DNA from: Serilophus lunatus
Taxonomy: Eukaryota; Chordata; Aves; Passeriformes; Eurylaimidae
Assembly (NCBI GenBank): GCA_013399895.1
Contig: VXBA01001588.1
Location: 463,499 to 527,498 of the forward strand
Direction: 5' to 3'
DNA: 64,000 nt
Shown here: piece after piece, positions 1 to 12,554 of the stretch
Numbering within the stretch: the stretch's first letter is position 1
Layout of the letters: each line of letters begins with the position of its first letter
Program-made: the position numbers and the translations under genes
The notes under the pieces: model-generated
What the model saw: the letters and a program-made list of their open reading frames with translations, nothing else
The model's database searches: none
What the model was told of the DNA's origin: nothing

Positions 1-600
1 CCCACAGCAGTGCCGCGCCTGCCGGCCCCCATCCCCTGCCCGCACCTGGGGAAAGTCATCGGACCCCCCACGCAGCGCCGCCAGGGGAACCCGGGGAATG
101 CCGGCGGACGCTGCGCAGCACTGCGCCCGCCCTGAGCTGGCGGGACCAGCCGAGCTCCCCCCTAGCCCCACCGCCCGCAGGTGCCGCCGGGGGGGGGAAA
201 CCTGCACCCCAGCCGCCGCCCGCACGGCCGGGCCAGGGCCGCGCCGGCTATCGTCGCTGGTCCACGTTTTGGTGAGTTCTTGTTAAGCGAACTGTGGGGG
301 AACAACTGGGGCGACCCCTCCTGCCTCTTCCCCAGTCAGTTCTGAAAGGGCACGGTGGCAGGGAAGAGCTGGGCGACCCCCGCTGCCGTCCCCGAGTGAG
401 AAAGAGAGCGGGCAACCCCCCCTCCCCTCTTCTTCCCCTTCAACCAGCCTGAAGGGCAAGGTGGAGGGGGAAGAGTGAGAGAGGGCTATTAAGGAAAAAA
501 AAACAAAAAAACCCAGGGTTTATACCAGAACGGGGATCCCTTTCCCTCCCCCTCCCTCTAAGAACCCCACAACGCCCTCCCCTCCCTTCTCAAACCCCCA
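1..600. promoter_or_regulatory. CpG island, possible promoter and first exon
   Basis: The first ~270 bases are extremely GC-rich and dense in CpG, unlike everything downstream. G/C-rich sequence continues to about 600 with fewer CpGs. In vertebrates such islands normally mark a promoter. A consensus-like splice donor (G followed by GTGAGT) starts at 272, so an exon ending at 271 is plausible. A short open frame at 98-286 has low-complexity composition and matches nothing I know, so I do not call it coding. Neither the transcription direction nor the gene can be told from this window. Confidence 0.6.
309..478. repeat. Degenerate tandem units inside the CpG island
   Basis: Three units begin with nearly the same sequence, GGGCGACCCC at 309 and 371 and GGGCAACCCC at 410. 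Units 1 and 3 also share a second block, with GAAAGGGCACGGTGGCAGGG near 343 matching a GAAGGGCAAGGTGGAGGGGG-like stretch near 451. The middle unit lacks that second half. This looks like an old, diverged tandem duplication with a unit of about 65 bp. Confidence 0.5.
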
Positions 601-3600
601 CACCTACTCAGATCCAGGCATACAATCTTGGCAAAAGACTGCAGGCCCAATCATGAAATTCTGCAATGAGCAAGGCCTCTACAATTTGGTTTAGTGTAGG
701 ACACCCTTTAAAAGATGCAGTTATTTGTAAAAGGTTATGATTAAAGCCAGCCTTCTGATCTGTTGCCACTGGATACATGTTTTTTCACCTAATAGATGCC
801 CTGCCTCTCTTATGCCCTAGCCTCTTCAGTGATGGGAGAACCAGCCAACAATGTAGAAAACAAACTATAAAACACCCTCAAGCCCAAGCATCGTAATTCA
901 ATTTAGTACTAATGATTTTACCCGCATTCCTGCTACGGATTTCGCCTATCTGTTGGAAAATATCTCTGAGAGGAAGAGCCCATAGTCTGTCTTCTGGAGG
1001 AGAAGGTATTATTGATCAGAGTAGTTCCAAAGGCATGATGGGAACTGGAAGGTCTCCTGGGCTTTCCCAGTGCAGTCTAGTTTGGGGTACAATTAGTGTT
1101 GTGATAGGGGAAGTGGGTACAGCTTTCCATTGTGGAGCCTGCAGAGAGTTAAGAAGTAGAGTGCTAATGCCTTGGTTTTCCCTTTGGGTCAGCGCTGGTC
1201 CAGTGCTTTGATTTCCTGCAGGTGCATCTCTAGCCCTGGCACAATCAGCATAGTGATTTTGAATATCTGGGTCTCTTCACTGCTCACAGTTAGGTACTAT
1301 GTCCCAGATGCCAAATAGATGCAAGTGAAGAGGACCATGGATGTCAACTTGGCTGAGTAGTGAGACCAATATACTTCATTTCTCTGCAGACCTCTCAAGG
1401 AACCACATAGTAGCTTGCTAATGAGGCAGTTGTGTCCCACGTTAGAGGTGTCTTCATTAGAGAGACAAATGAAATGACTTCTTAAATACAGGAAAATCCA
1501 GGTGTTGCTCTTTTGGAGGATGACTGATTCTGATAGTGCTGTGCTCTGAAAAGAAAACAGGTATCACGTGCACAACGGGTGGCATCCCTGTAAGAGGTAG
1601 GCAATGTGTCAGATGAGCCACACTTTGCCCTAGGTCTACTAGGAAGGAAAGCTTCAGATAGCCTTTAGCCACATTCCTAGCATATCAGAAATGCCATAGG
1701 AGCAGTCAATGGAAAAGCCAAACACCATGGCAGAACATTGATTCAGAAGACCTGAATCAAAGGAGGAACATCATGGTTCAAAATAGGCTTTCTGTGTTTC
1801 ATATTACTGGTCAATAATATTATGCAAAAGAGACAAAAAAGATAAGAAGATTAAATGGTAATACACCACTAGGAAATATAAATAACTGTTTGCATGGAAT
1901 GTATTTATGGCTCTCACATTGCAACTACTGCCAGAGTGAGGACCTAACAGGATAGCTGGGGAGTTCATAGGCTTGTCCAGTTTGTGAGTATCTGGTACAT
2001 AGCAGATGTGCATTTTGGGGCCTACAATGGGCTTGTGTTATAAGAGAGGTTTTTCTCCAAATGCTTCAGAGCCTAAAGACTTTCCAAATGGAATGTCTTT
2101 TCTTGAGATCTGATTTCTGCCACTTCCCTTCCTCCTAAAGACAAACTTCCATATATTTGACTCCTAGAGTCCCCGTAATATCTGTGAAGCTCCAATCAAA
2201 ATAATATCCATCATTTATTCCATTCAGATACAAGCCCATATGAGAGCATGTCTGCTCTGCAGAAGAGCCCAACCAGAGGTCTGCAAGAAGACAAGTTCAG
2301 CCTGCGCCAGCTTTCTAAGTCTGGGCATATTCTTCAGGGGCTACACATGAGCAAATAAGTCATGCCTCTTGCATCCTGCCAACTTCAACCTCTTCTGCAT
2401 ACTGCCATGCTTCAGAGCTCAGTTCTGAGTGTACCTGCCAGTACAGGCACACCCAGAGAGAGACAGTGCCTTCTGTCAACTGCTGATGCTCAGTGGAAAG
2501 AGTTGGCCAAGTACAGAGAGGAAACGAGTAGAAAAGTGAGGGCTTGAACCTGGATCCCAACCAAGCACAGGCTGCTTATGACTGAAAGCTTGAACAACAA
2601 CAACAATAACAACAAAAATACTAGTTTTTTACCAAGGAAAGCTCTGTCACTGCAGACTTGCCACAGCCTTTCTGGCCTATTGGAAGAGGATGTTCTGCCA
2701 GGAAGCCAGCCTGTCTCCTTCAGTTCTGCATGAGGCAGGGATGGAAAGTCCATCTCTGAGCTGGTGCTCTACAGCAGATGTGGTCTCAGCTATACTGGCT
2801 GATTCCTTCCTGAAGACCCATACCTAGGGAGGAGTTTCCAGAACAGAACTTTCAGCTGTTTAGCTGATTGTAAGGACTTGGCCTTTACTATAAACCAAGG
2901 CATCAGGGAGGTGGCTACATATCCCCAGTGTATTACTTACTGTATGTTTTGATCTCAAATTGCTCCTACAACAGCTGGCATTCCTACCAGCAAGAATCTG
3001 TATTCTTTTCTATTCCTTTTTAATGCTTAAGTCTCAACGGCTGAGTTCCTCTCTGGACTATGCCAGTCAGAGTGAAAATCGTCTGTGAGAAAGATCTTAC
3101 AGAATCACATAAGAGCAATGAAGATCAAGATCGTTAAGCCAGAGGAGGTTAATATATAGCTTACAAGTTATTTAATACGGCTTAAGAAAACCGATTGAAG
3201 CCCCAGGCTTCCTCTTTGATAATTTGCATTGTGAGTCCAGTGTGTCCATCACCAAGTGTCACCTGACTTCTCCACACCTCACCATAGTGATGTGACAGGA
3301 AATCTTAAAGGTATCTACTGCACAGACTTTACCACTATTCAGCTTCTCAAATGTTTTCTTTCTCAAGGCGATGATATGATGGTGGCAGGAGAGGTATCAG
3401 CTATTGTGTCTTGAGGTGAGAATGGGCTGTGGTGCTGAAAAGGTTGGGTTTTCGATGTCTGTGTGGAGCACTGATGGCCCTGCATGCCTTTTTTCCTGCT
3501 ACATAGTGCTCCACTCTCCTTCTCTTCACTGCTTGTGTATCTATCTGCAGCCCTGCAGCTTAGAGATATGTCTGAGCAGCTGCACAAGGACCAAGTGCAG

Positions 3601-4279
3601 GGATAACAGGTTGTGCAAAATTCAGCCCCAGCTGCTGTGAGATGCAAGGAAGTCAGCATCTGCAGGAGTGGCCTGCTCAGTGTGTGAGATGCCACAGCCT
3701 GCAGTGTCTTTGTAAAGAGAAGTTGCATCTTTATAATAAACAAGTGCTATCACTGATCACTGGGGAAAGATTGAATAGGTTTGGCTTCCTCAGGTTGGCT
3801 GCAGGATCAACTTCAATGGGAATGCTGCTGTGTCCATGACCCATTTTCTCTTCCACTGCCCACCTCAGGTTTCTCATCATTTTGCCCTCTCGATCTGCCA
3901 GTAGTGATTGGCAGAGAAGGCTTTGCAACTTCCTGCAGTCCAGGCATCCAAAGAAGGAGAATCAGAATCCCACACTGTCACTCCCTGTGGGACTTAGGGA
4001 AACCTGTGTGAGTGTGCGAGTGAGGCACATGTGTCCCAGGAAGGGACATTGTACACATACTTCTCCATTCATAGTGGCTTAGCTCAAGTGCCCCCTCCCT
4101 CTCCAAAGCATCCCTGACACTCTAGGTGAATATTTGAAAGACAGGGTCGGGGCTTTGGTTCGAGAGCCTCTTTGTACAGTGCTAACTGGTTTCAGGGCTG
4201 TAATTATCTCTCCAAGAGAAGCTGTAAATTGGATTAAGGCACTGAGTTGCAGCTGAGTGCGCTCCCTCCATTGCCCCAC
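601..4279. other. Non-coding, no gene recognised
   Basis: Unique sequence of average composition. Open frames on both strands are short (up to 126 codons) and resemble nothing known. There is no clear repeat, tRNA or exon. The one local signal is CTTTGAT (3214-3220) one base before ATTTGCAT (3222-3229), a TCF/SOX-like site beside an inverted POU octamer. Confidence 0.5.
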
Positions 4280-4500
4280 CTGGTGGGCTGCTGAGCGATA
4301 ACAAAAAATGCCGAGAAATCGGATTTGGATTCTGCTTCACACTCATGGCTTCCTTCTGGAAAAAATGAAATTTTTCCGGCAGAAAGGGCTGGCATGGGTT
4401 TGCTGGCAGTATCAGTCCTGGGTTCGTATCATCTGCTGGCACTCTTCCGGAAACGCGATCCCCTCCGTTATCAGAGAGAAATAAATAAATAAACAGCAGG
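4280..4500. promoter_or_regulatory. Candidate conserved non-coding element A
   Basis: This block has retained CpGs in otherwise AT-leaning sequence, an imperfect hairpin around 4350-4388 and a palindromic ETS-like TTCCGGAA near 4445. It shows no coding or repeat signature. Composition of this type is common in vertebrate developmental enhancers, but conservation was not tested. It sits directly upstream of the alternating CA/CG tract at 4538. Confidence 0.35.
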
Positions 4501-4537
4501 AGATGTTTTGGCAAGGAAGGAGGAATCGCACCAAGAG

Positions 4538-4603
4538 GCGTGCACATACACACGCGCGCGCACACACACATACACACACACACACACTCTCTCTCTCTCT
4601 CTC
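4538..4603. repeat. (CA/CG)n tract followed by (TC)n
   Basis: Bases 4538-4587 alternate purine and pyrimidine without a break, including a run of CG steps (4553-4561) inside CA steps. A (CT)n tract follows to 4603. Long alternating CG/CA runs are the classic sequence class for left-handed Z-DNA. Confidence 0.9.
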
Positions 4604-7600
4604 ATCTCAGCACTGTCTTCACAGCCCAAGCTGTCTGTCACAAGCAGAGGTGGCAGTACAAGCTCGGGGAGATGTTTTTAAAAAATTTTTAGATTCCTCT
4701 CTGAGATGAAAGAAGAGCCCATATTTAGCAGCTTACTTTGAAGGCATAGAGTACCTGGGCCTTGGACTACTCATGGTGTAAATCACCACCCCTGTCTCAC
4801 GGATGCTCCTACAGGATCTCTCCCCATGCCCTTGAATAAAGTGCTGTTCCTTCTCCATGGGTGCTTTCAGTGCAATATAGAAGGGACCAAAACCTATATG
4901 GAGAGACAATACAAGTTCCATGGCTGATTTCAGCATCTTGTTCAGAACAGGCTAACATCAGGCTCGTGGGACTTGATCTTCCCTTTTGAGGTAGGAGAAG
5001 CTTCATATCTGGGTTCCTTTTTTCATACAGAGATTCGTATTTCCCTTTGGAGACAGAGGAGGACTTCAGTGCAGGTGCCTTTGAGACAGGGGTTGGTAGG
5101 AAGTCCAGCAGTACCAATGAAGGCCCATTAGATTACACTCTGAGCTTGTGGGAGTCATGCAAAATAACAAGGCCGTTGACTCATTTTCCAGACTAATTAT
5201 ATGATGAAGCATTTCTCTCCATGGAAGAACCAGATTAACCTGGGTTTGGACGTAGTCTGAGGCACTGCCTTCTCTACATAAGTAGAGATTCCAGGATCAT
5301 CTTTTCAGGTGAGGCCAACCAGTAATTTGTCCATAATCAGATTTATTCTGGCTCTTAGATCTATCAAATGGAGTTTACATCTGCCTGCAGTCTTTTACAC
5401 TCTGCCACCTGCAGGGTTTCCTCTGGCTGCTGGGCAGCTCCAACCAACAAGCAGCATCCCACCACTCCTAGCCCTAGGGGCCACTGTGAAAGGCCTTCTT
5501 TTGTGTCTGCGGCAGTATCACCTGTTGCCCGTTGCATCTCAGGAGCAAGGCAGCTGGCTCTGCCCATCAGCGGCTCCTGCCAGCTGGCGAGAAAGCACCA
5601 CTTCCAGGGACTGCAAGGGTGGCCCCAGGCTGCATGGCTGCTGAGGGAGGAGGAGTGCCTCCAGTGGGAGACACACTCTGAAAGACCTAAAGAGGAGTGA
5701 CAAACCAGGGAAAGTGAACGCTCAGTTAGTTGGCACCTCCCACAAACTATGAGACCATAATGTGAGACTATAATCCCCTATATTAGCCAAACTAAATGCA
5801 GTGGGGATGTTCTCGAAAAATTCCCCCTTATATAGCTTCTAACCCCTCGTCTCCCCAGGATCCAGGTCTCAGTTGAGTCCGTGTAATTCCTCTTGTCCTG
5901 CAGTCTGAGAGCAGCCATGTCCATGTGGGCTGATGCAGCTTGGGGAGGGCAGCCCTCGCTCCAAGGCCAAAGGGTGCTCTGCCAAGCAAAGCCACCCTGA
6001 AAGTGAACAGAGGAGGCCTTCTGTAGCCTTACTCCTCATCACAGCTGGTTCTTGCCTTACATTCCTTTCCTCTGGTCTTGATCTCATGCTGCAATGTGGC
6101 ACCTCGCCTAGAACAGCCTGTCGGTCTCTCTTCTCTCTCGTCAACCACCAAGAAACCTATTTTCTCCTCTGCTGAGTTCTTAGAAAGTGAAAGAAATATC
6201 CAAGGGCTCAGCTCTTGCAACTGAGTTCAACTCAGATGTATACCCTGAAAATAGAAAGGCCACATCCCTCATCAGGACCCAAATCTTCCCAGGATATATA
6301 TTGCCACACTTTCAAAATGTCCCGACAATTGTCATATATCCTACAAATTATCCCCAAATCACGGTGGGGTAGTGAGCAATTTCCTTCTAGAAATTCTGCC
6401 TCCCTTTGGGTGCCATCTAATGCTGATCTTTATGTTTCTGTCAGCGTAACTTATTATTTGGTATTCAATTTGGCAATAAAATTTTTATATACCAGGCACT
6501 GTGTATTACAGATACACAGATAGGTAGGTGTTTATGTGTGTGTGTTCCTGTAAATTATCAGAATTTTGTTATTTTGTTCATCAGGCTTATCTCTGCTTTT
6601 CACAACTGTAAAGCTTTTGTAAACCATAACATGGAGACAACAAATACATCTTCAGTGATAATGTTTTGGTTTCTTTTGCATTTAAATATTGAAAGACACT
6701 AGTAGGAGAGCTGCATGTTTAACTTCAACCTTTCAAAGAATGACTGAACATTTGTAAATTATCTTTTTTGTTTCATTAGTCATGGACTCAACCATTCCTG
6801 GAGAGAGAAGGATTTAAGCATGTGCTAGGAATTCAGCACATATTTAAGTTCTGGGTGCTTAGTGGGGAGTTTAGTTACTGAGTGCCACTAGTAGGTAAGA
6901 TGTTGAATTTCTCCCTAGGAGTGACTATAGTTCAGTGATGAGATTTAGGTGGTCCTTTAATGCATTTTGCCAACATCTACTGGAGTCCCTGAGCTCATGA
7001 AGTTTCCATGGCTGTACTGATGATCCCTTCTTGATGACTGTCCCTACGAGACTGTTACACATCCTCTTATAGTTTTTGGAAATTATTTTATACCAGGAAT
7101 TTTGTCTTTGCAAACATTTTCCCTCACCGTATGGATCTGTGTATCTTTCATACCTTTTACTATGTGTTTTATTGTCCTTGCCATTTTAAAACCAGGGACA
7201 TGATTTATAGATGAAATTAATGAGCAAATCACCTGATGGTGAACTGATCCTGGATATTGCAGTACTTTATACCTTATGCTGGCGCAAACAGAACACAGAC
7301 ATCTGGGCTGTTCCAGATTCCCAGTCCTCCAAATGATATGGCCTTGAGCTCAGGACAGCTAAGTCTCTTGCTCCTGCATGTTTTCCTTTCTGTAAGGACT
7401 GCATTGTTCTGATAACATCTTATTTTCTGCTGCAGTCTGGTTTGTGACTACAACCAAAAACATCAGGCCAAATCTCTCTGCAGTTTAACAACCCCAAAGT
7501 CAATAGAGTTGCTCCAGTGATGAATTTGGTCTGAAAACTTCTGATCTGTTTTCAGTCAGCTGCCCACAAGCTCAGACCTAAGGCATGTCTTGGGTGGATT

Positions 7601-10600
7601 TATATTTATTCTTGAAAATGAGGAGACATCCAAACAGTTAGATGCTTTTCATATCCAATGTAAGTTATTAGAGGCTGCAGAGTCTTCTACATGGTAGCAG
7701 GTATCTTTACTTCTGTCATTCTATCAAGTTCGTTTTGTCTCTCCATTACTTTCTTGCTTCACATACAGGATATAGGATATGGTGGTAGGATGCCTCAATC
7801 TGTCTAACACTATCTAACAAGATGACTTTGACAGAGCCTTTAAATCTCTATTTCCTTGAGTCCAGCTGCTAGTTCTCTGACCTATGCTGTATGTTTTTAT
7901 CCCCCAGACAGCTGTAAAGAGCCAAGTGAAACCTCCCAGGGTTTCTGTTAGAGCTGTACTGGTAGTCTCTGTGCCCAAAAGCTTGTAAGTTAGATAGCCA
8001 GGAGAGACAAGTGTGAGGAGTGAATGATCCAGTGATCCAGCTTATAGATGGAGGATTACACATTCCCCAGAGTAGATTCTGTCTTCCTGCAATTTCAGCC
8101 TCACTAGTTCTTCTTACTCACGTAGCAAATTTCTCACAAATGCCTATTCTTTTTGCTAAAATTTAATGTCTTTTTTTTTTTCCTCTCCACAAAAATCCAG
8201 GCTCATTCCTGATCTTAAAGCAAGCAAGCAGGAAAAGCTGAATTTTTGAGCTGGAAGGAAAACAAGTCCTATCACTACTCAGAGATGTGCACCATTCTTC
8301 TCTTCCCCCTGCTTGGCATTGTAGAGGTGGAGCTCGGGCTCAGGACTCATCCATCCTCAATGGGCTCTGCAGGAAGACAGCACTGTCCTTTAGTGAGAGA
8401 TGTGGGTGTGGATTCCAAGATGTGGTCATCCCACAAGTGTGAGTACTGGGAATTTAGAGAGGAGGAAAGGCTGACATACATGTGGAAGCCGAAGAGATCC
8501 AGAAAGCAAGGGAGAGAAATGGTGGATGGGCAGAATTCCCATTTCAGCTTTATCTGTATAAAAAATTTTAACTGTAGCAGCAGGGTAAACACAGTACATT
8601 TTGCTCCAGCATTTACACTGATATAAATAGGCTTTTTACCAGTTTAGCTTTATTCTCTTGTAGGCATGAAATTAAGCTACACAGGTATTAGGTACACATA
8701 TACCATTGTAACTGTGCTTACAGTCTGAAGGGTTTATACTGATTTAGCCATAGGGGTTTTTAAGCAGATTAAGGAAGTTAAAAGATGGTATTTAAACCAT
8801 CACTTCTAATGTACATTGATTCCTAGCTGCAATCTTTCTTTTATCCATGTATACATTTCCTGTACTGACGTACATACATGCACATGAGCTTTTGCTTCCA
8901 AAGCATATTAATTGCCCTCTTCTTTTCCCCATTTTGTTCTTCTAACCAACAATTGAAAAGTACATGCAGTCTGGAATCTAATTTTGTTCTTCCCTTCTTT
9001 ATAATTTGAAGTTGCTTTTCTAGCTTCAGAGAAGTATAGGGATGAAGGAAAATAAAGATTTGCTGTTGTTCTGCTTTTCAAACTCCCTCAATTTCAGACT
9101 AATTGCTGTGTAACGAAAAGGAATAAGAAAAGTTGAAAAGTAAGCAACCAATTGGGAAGAGACAGCAGTTACCGCAACACAGTCAGCACCAAGTGTGAGT
9201 TAGGGGAAAAAATCTACTGCCTTCTCATCAGCCTCACTTTGGGAATTATTGTTTTTCAATATTTCTAATTCCAGAACTTTTAAAAAATGTTAATCTGTTA
9301 TTATTAATAATGATAGTAATGATTATATATATATTAAAAAAGAAGGGAATATTGAGGAGAACAAGGAAATGAGGATGAGTGAAGAAAAGCACTGTTTGAG
9401 GTCAAGAGGGAAAAAGAAGGCAAAAACATAGTAAATGTGGCATGAGAGAGTCAAGAGAGGAAAAGTGAGGCTTTGTGTGAAAAAACAGTCGAGGTAGAAG
9501 GGAGAAACCTAGGTAGTCACTTTCCACCTGCATCCCAAGCACAGTGTTTTAAAAATGATTTAGTGCAGCTCATGACAATTTGTGCTTCTGTGCATGCATA
9601 AGGCAATAGCTCAGACTGGCTACTGGCTTAAACCCACCTTCTCCTTCAACCAGTGGTTTAATTGTGACTCAGGCTGAAGCATCAAGTGTACACCATTGGT
9701 TGTAGCTACTATAATCCTATCAGCCATATTGACTAGCAAACACTAGACATGGCCATGAAAAAATATGATAAAACCCATATTTCTTGTGACAGTGCTGTTG
9801 AAATTATTGTCTCTCTGTTAGAGTCCCATTGTCATCCCTACTCACCTTCACAGAAGAAAAAAACAAGCATGAAACCAAAACAATAAAGTTTTGAGGGATT
9901 AGTAATTCACAAGAGAAAGCCTTATTTTATGAAAGATCTCAACAATTTAAATAGACATATTTGGCTTCGTTTGCAAATCTCATTAAATGCAAAAAGGATG
10001 GAGCCATATAGAAAGGCTGAGAGGTGCATGTTCAAAGTTCCGAACCAGCTCTTCCAGTGTGCTGGAATGTCATCATGCTTTACAAGCTTTGGATCTGCTA
10101 TATCCCTTTTTGCTTCAGTAAAGATGGTTTAAAACACTGTCTAAGGCAGTTAGTCAACTGATGGTAATTCAGACTGAACAAGAGTCCCAAGACACTGAAC
10201 TGCTTTATCTGGATGGAGTCCCTAGACGAGCTCCTCACACCCATGTAGGAGTGAACAGGTCTCAGCAGAGAATCATTGGATAAATAGCAAACCATCTGCA
10301 CCTTCACTCACTAATGGCTGAAATTATGCTAGGAAAATTCAGCATGTCTTTCAGTCTACAGAGATTGATAAACATTTTCAATTTCAGTCTACTGACTGAA
10401 GTGCATGTTTAGCTTTATCTCTCAGTGGCATCTGGACTATGAGGAGAGCCATAAAAGCAGGCCATTTGAATGATCTTGCAAGAATGTCCCGCTGGTTCAG
10501 CAAAGCTCCAAGGATTTTTCTCAAATGACACCACTCCCAGTTAGAGGATATTTACATTCTTGTGGAAAAGACTTCTGCCCCTGATAATTTTCATGGTTGA

Positions 10601-11559
10601 TTCTGAGGCAAGGATGCACAAAGCCTCTTAGATAATGCTGAAGTAAGGGTATCATAAACACATGAAGACAGATTAGATCAAAACCTCCTGGTGGCAGTCA
10701 TGGCTCAGGACCCTCTGAATTTAGTGTAACTATTCTCACTGTGTTTTTTTATCTGGTGGATCTATCTGGCACCATTTGTCTTGGCTCTTTGGTAGCAAAA
10801 TGGGAAATGAGGAGCCTCTTATCACAGGAACTTCTATTTGAAATATCCAACATGTCCATTGGTCATCTGTGGGGCATGGGAGAATGGGTTTTCCAGACAG
10901 GAGAGATGTTCCTCCAAAGCCTCCAGTTATGTCTTGTTCACATTTTCCTGGACTGGCTCTTTCTGGCTCTGTCAGCCTACATGAAGACACTGTCTTCCAG
11001 GCCCAGTCTGAACACGTGTGCCCCATTTGGATCTAATTTCCTTCCTCTTTCTTTTTTCTGCAGGTTCTGCCGAACTCCTTCCCCAGTCCTGGATCCAAAA
11101 GCATAATGGCTTTATGTAGCTTGTAAAATTCTATTATCTCTGTATTCAAAACCCAACAACTGGGAAATGGCTGTAATAAGCGTGTTATTAAGCGTGTAAA
11201 TACACTTTAACTTCAGACCTCCAAAGGAAGTCTCTCGCTGTCTTCCTTGCTGTTTCCCCTCCATGTTTTTGTCACGTGTTTGGATTTCATGGATACACCT
11301 ACTTTTCCCCCTCTCCGTGACTAGTGTGCTGTCTCATTTGGTTGTACTGAGGCTGATGCTCCTTTCTGCTGAGTGTGCCATGGAGTCTCCTGGAGAACTC
11401 AAGGTCTTTGAGGGAAGACAGGTTCTTGGTGAGGATAGGGGTCTTGGAGAAGGAAGGAAGAGGGTGAGGGTAGGGAGGGGAGGAAAACATTAAAAAAAAG
11501 AAAGAAGCCAAGTGCATTCTTTCTGCAACACTCAGGAAAAAGAATGTTGCACAGGGGAT
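4604..11559. other. Non-coding, no gene recognised
   Basis: About 7 kb with no supported gene or interspersed repeat. Composition drifts to AT-rich after 6200. A (T)n run lies near 8169, an AT-rich stretch with an ATATAT core near 9296-9340, and a purine-rich stretch at 9340-9480. Open frames stay at or below 126 codons and look random. Confidence 0.5.
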
Positions 11560-11760
11560 TGGAAAGGCGAAATTTTTTCACATCCAAATGGATTGCAATT
11601 TCCCTCCATTTAGCACCTGAAGGTAATTAGCTCGAAGAGACTGTCGGCTGAGAAACACGTTCATGGAACATTAACTCTCATACATTCTCCAGTTGCAGGG
11701 AATTAATAGGAAAGATTAAAGTTTAAAGAGAGCAAAATGCCATTACCTCGCAAGCCACCT
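11560..11760. promoter_or_regulatory. Candidate conserved non-coding element B
   Basis: An AT-rich block with a GGTAATTAGCTCG homeodomain-type core near 11620, isolated CpGs, AATTAATAGG and AAAGTTTAAAG. No repeat or coding signature is seen. It is flagged from composition and TAAT-core density only. Confidence 0.3.
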
Positions 11761-12400
11761 CTCTCAGCGGCAGTAACTAGCCCTCACTAACCTAAAAGCA
11801 CCATTGGAGTCCCTGGCTCCTGCTTCAGACAACGACAGATGAGATGGGCCCCCACACTGCCACGAGCTGCCCGTCCATGGGCTCCAGTGGCCTGCCTGAG
11901 GGTAGCAATGGCAACAGGGCTTGTGGTTCCGGCAAGGATGCATTTGCCTGCTGCCATATGAGTGCACATGTGCACATCACCTTGGGACCAACACACATGT
12001 GCAAGTGCGTCCCCACACATACTGTTCCGTAGGTGCCAGGTAATGTCTTTTCAGTAAGACTTGAGCTATTGGTGCCTGAGGATGAAGTGCCCAGCAGTGG
12101 TCCCCTGCCCCCCGTGCTCCCAGCGATGCCTCATGCTGGCATGTGAGGCAGTGCAGAGGGATCCCATACAGACTCCCAGACAGCCCTGCATAGTCTCCTT
12201 CCCACTCCTGTTCCCTGCTTGCACACCAGCACCCCTGCAGGGATGCTGGCAGCCTTCTGGGCTCATGCAAAGTTCAAACCACAACGCTGCAACACTAAAA
12301 GGCCTTCCTTACAGCTGAGCTGTCTCTGTGAATGGTACCCAGCCTCTCCTGAGGAGGGATTGTGCCTTCTTCTCAGATGGAAGATAAAAAAAAGCATTAA
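11761..12400. other. Non-coding, no gene recognised
   Basis: GC-moderate unique sequence. Several overlapping open frames of 62-97 codons on both strands contradict one another, and none resembles a known protein. Confidence 0.5.
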
Positions 12401-12405
12401 AGGAT

Positions 12406-12432
12406 GGGGGCCTTATTTTGGGGGTTGGGGGG
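12406..12432 (+). other. G-run cluster, weak G-quadruplex candidate
   Basis: G5 at 12406, G5 at 12420 and G6 at 12427, the last two split by TT. One loop is nine bases, longer than the usual seven-base limit, so folding is uncertain. Confidence 0.4.
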
Positions 12433-12488
12433 TAATGTTTATATAAGCTTTTGCACTTTAAAGATTTCCATGTTGCTTTAGCATTTCA

Positions 12489-12498
12489 GGGAGAGAGC

Positions 12499-12540
<42 letters not shown>

Positions 12541-12552
12541 GCAAGAGCGAGA
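12489..12552. repeat. (GA)n microsatellite
   Basis: A near-perfect GA tract with a pure core at 12501-12530 and interrupted edges. It lies directly beside candidate element C. Confidence 0.95.
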
Positions 12553-12554
12553 TG

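Noticed and set aside
98..286. 62-codon frame in the CpG island
   Set aside because: Ala/Pro/Arg-rich translation typical of any GC-rich sequence. It also crosses the possible splice donor at 272.
4182..4583. 133-codon minus frame starting with repeated Cys-Val-Cys
   Set aside because: Its start is a translation of the CA/CG microsatellite and the rest crosses a candidate non-coding element.
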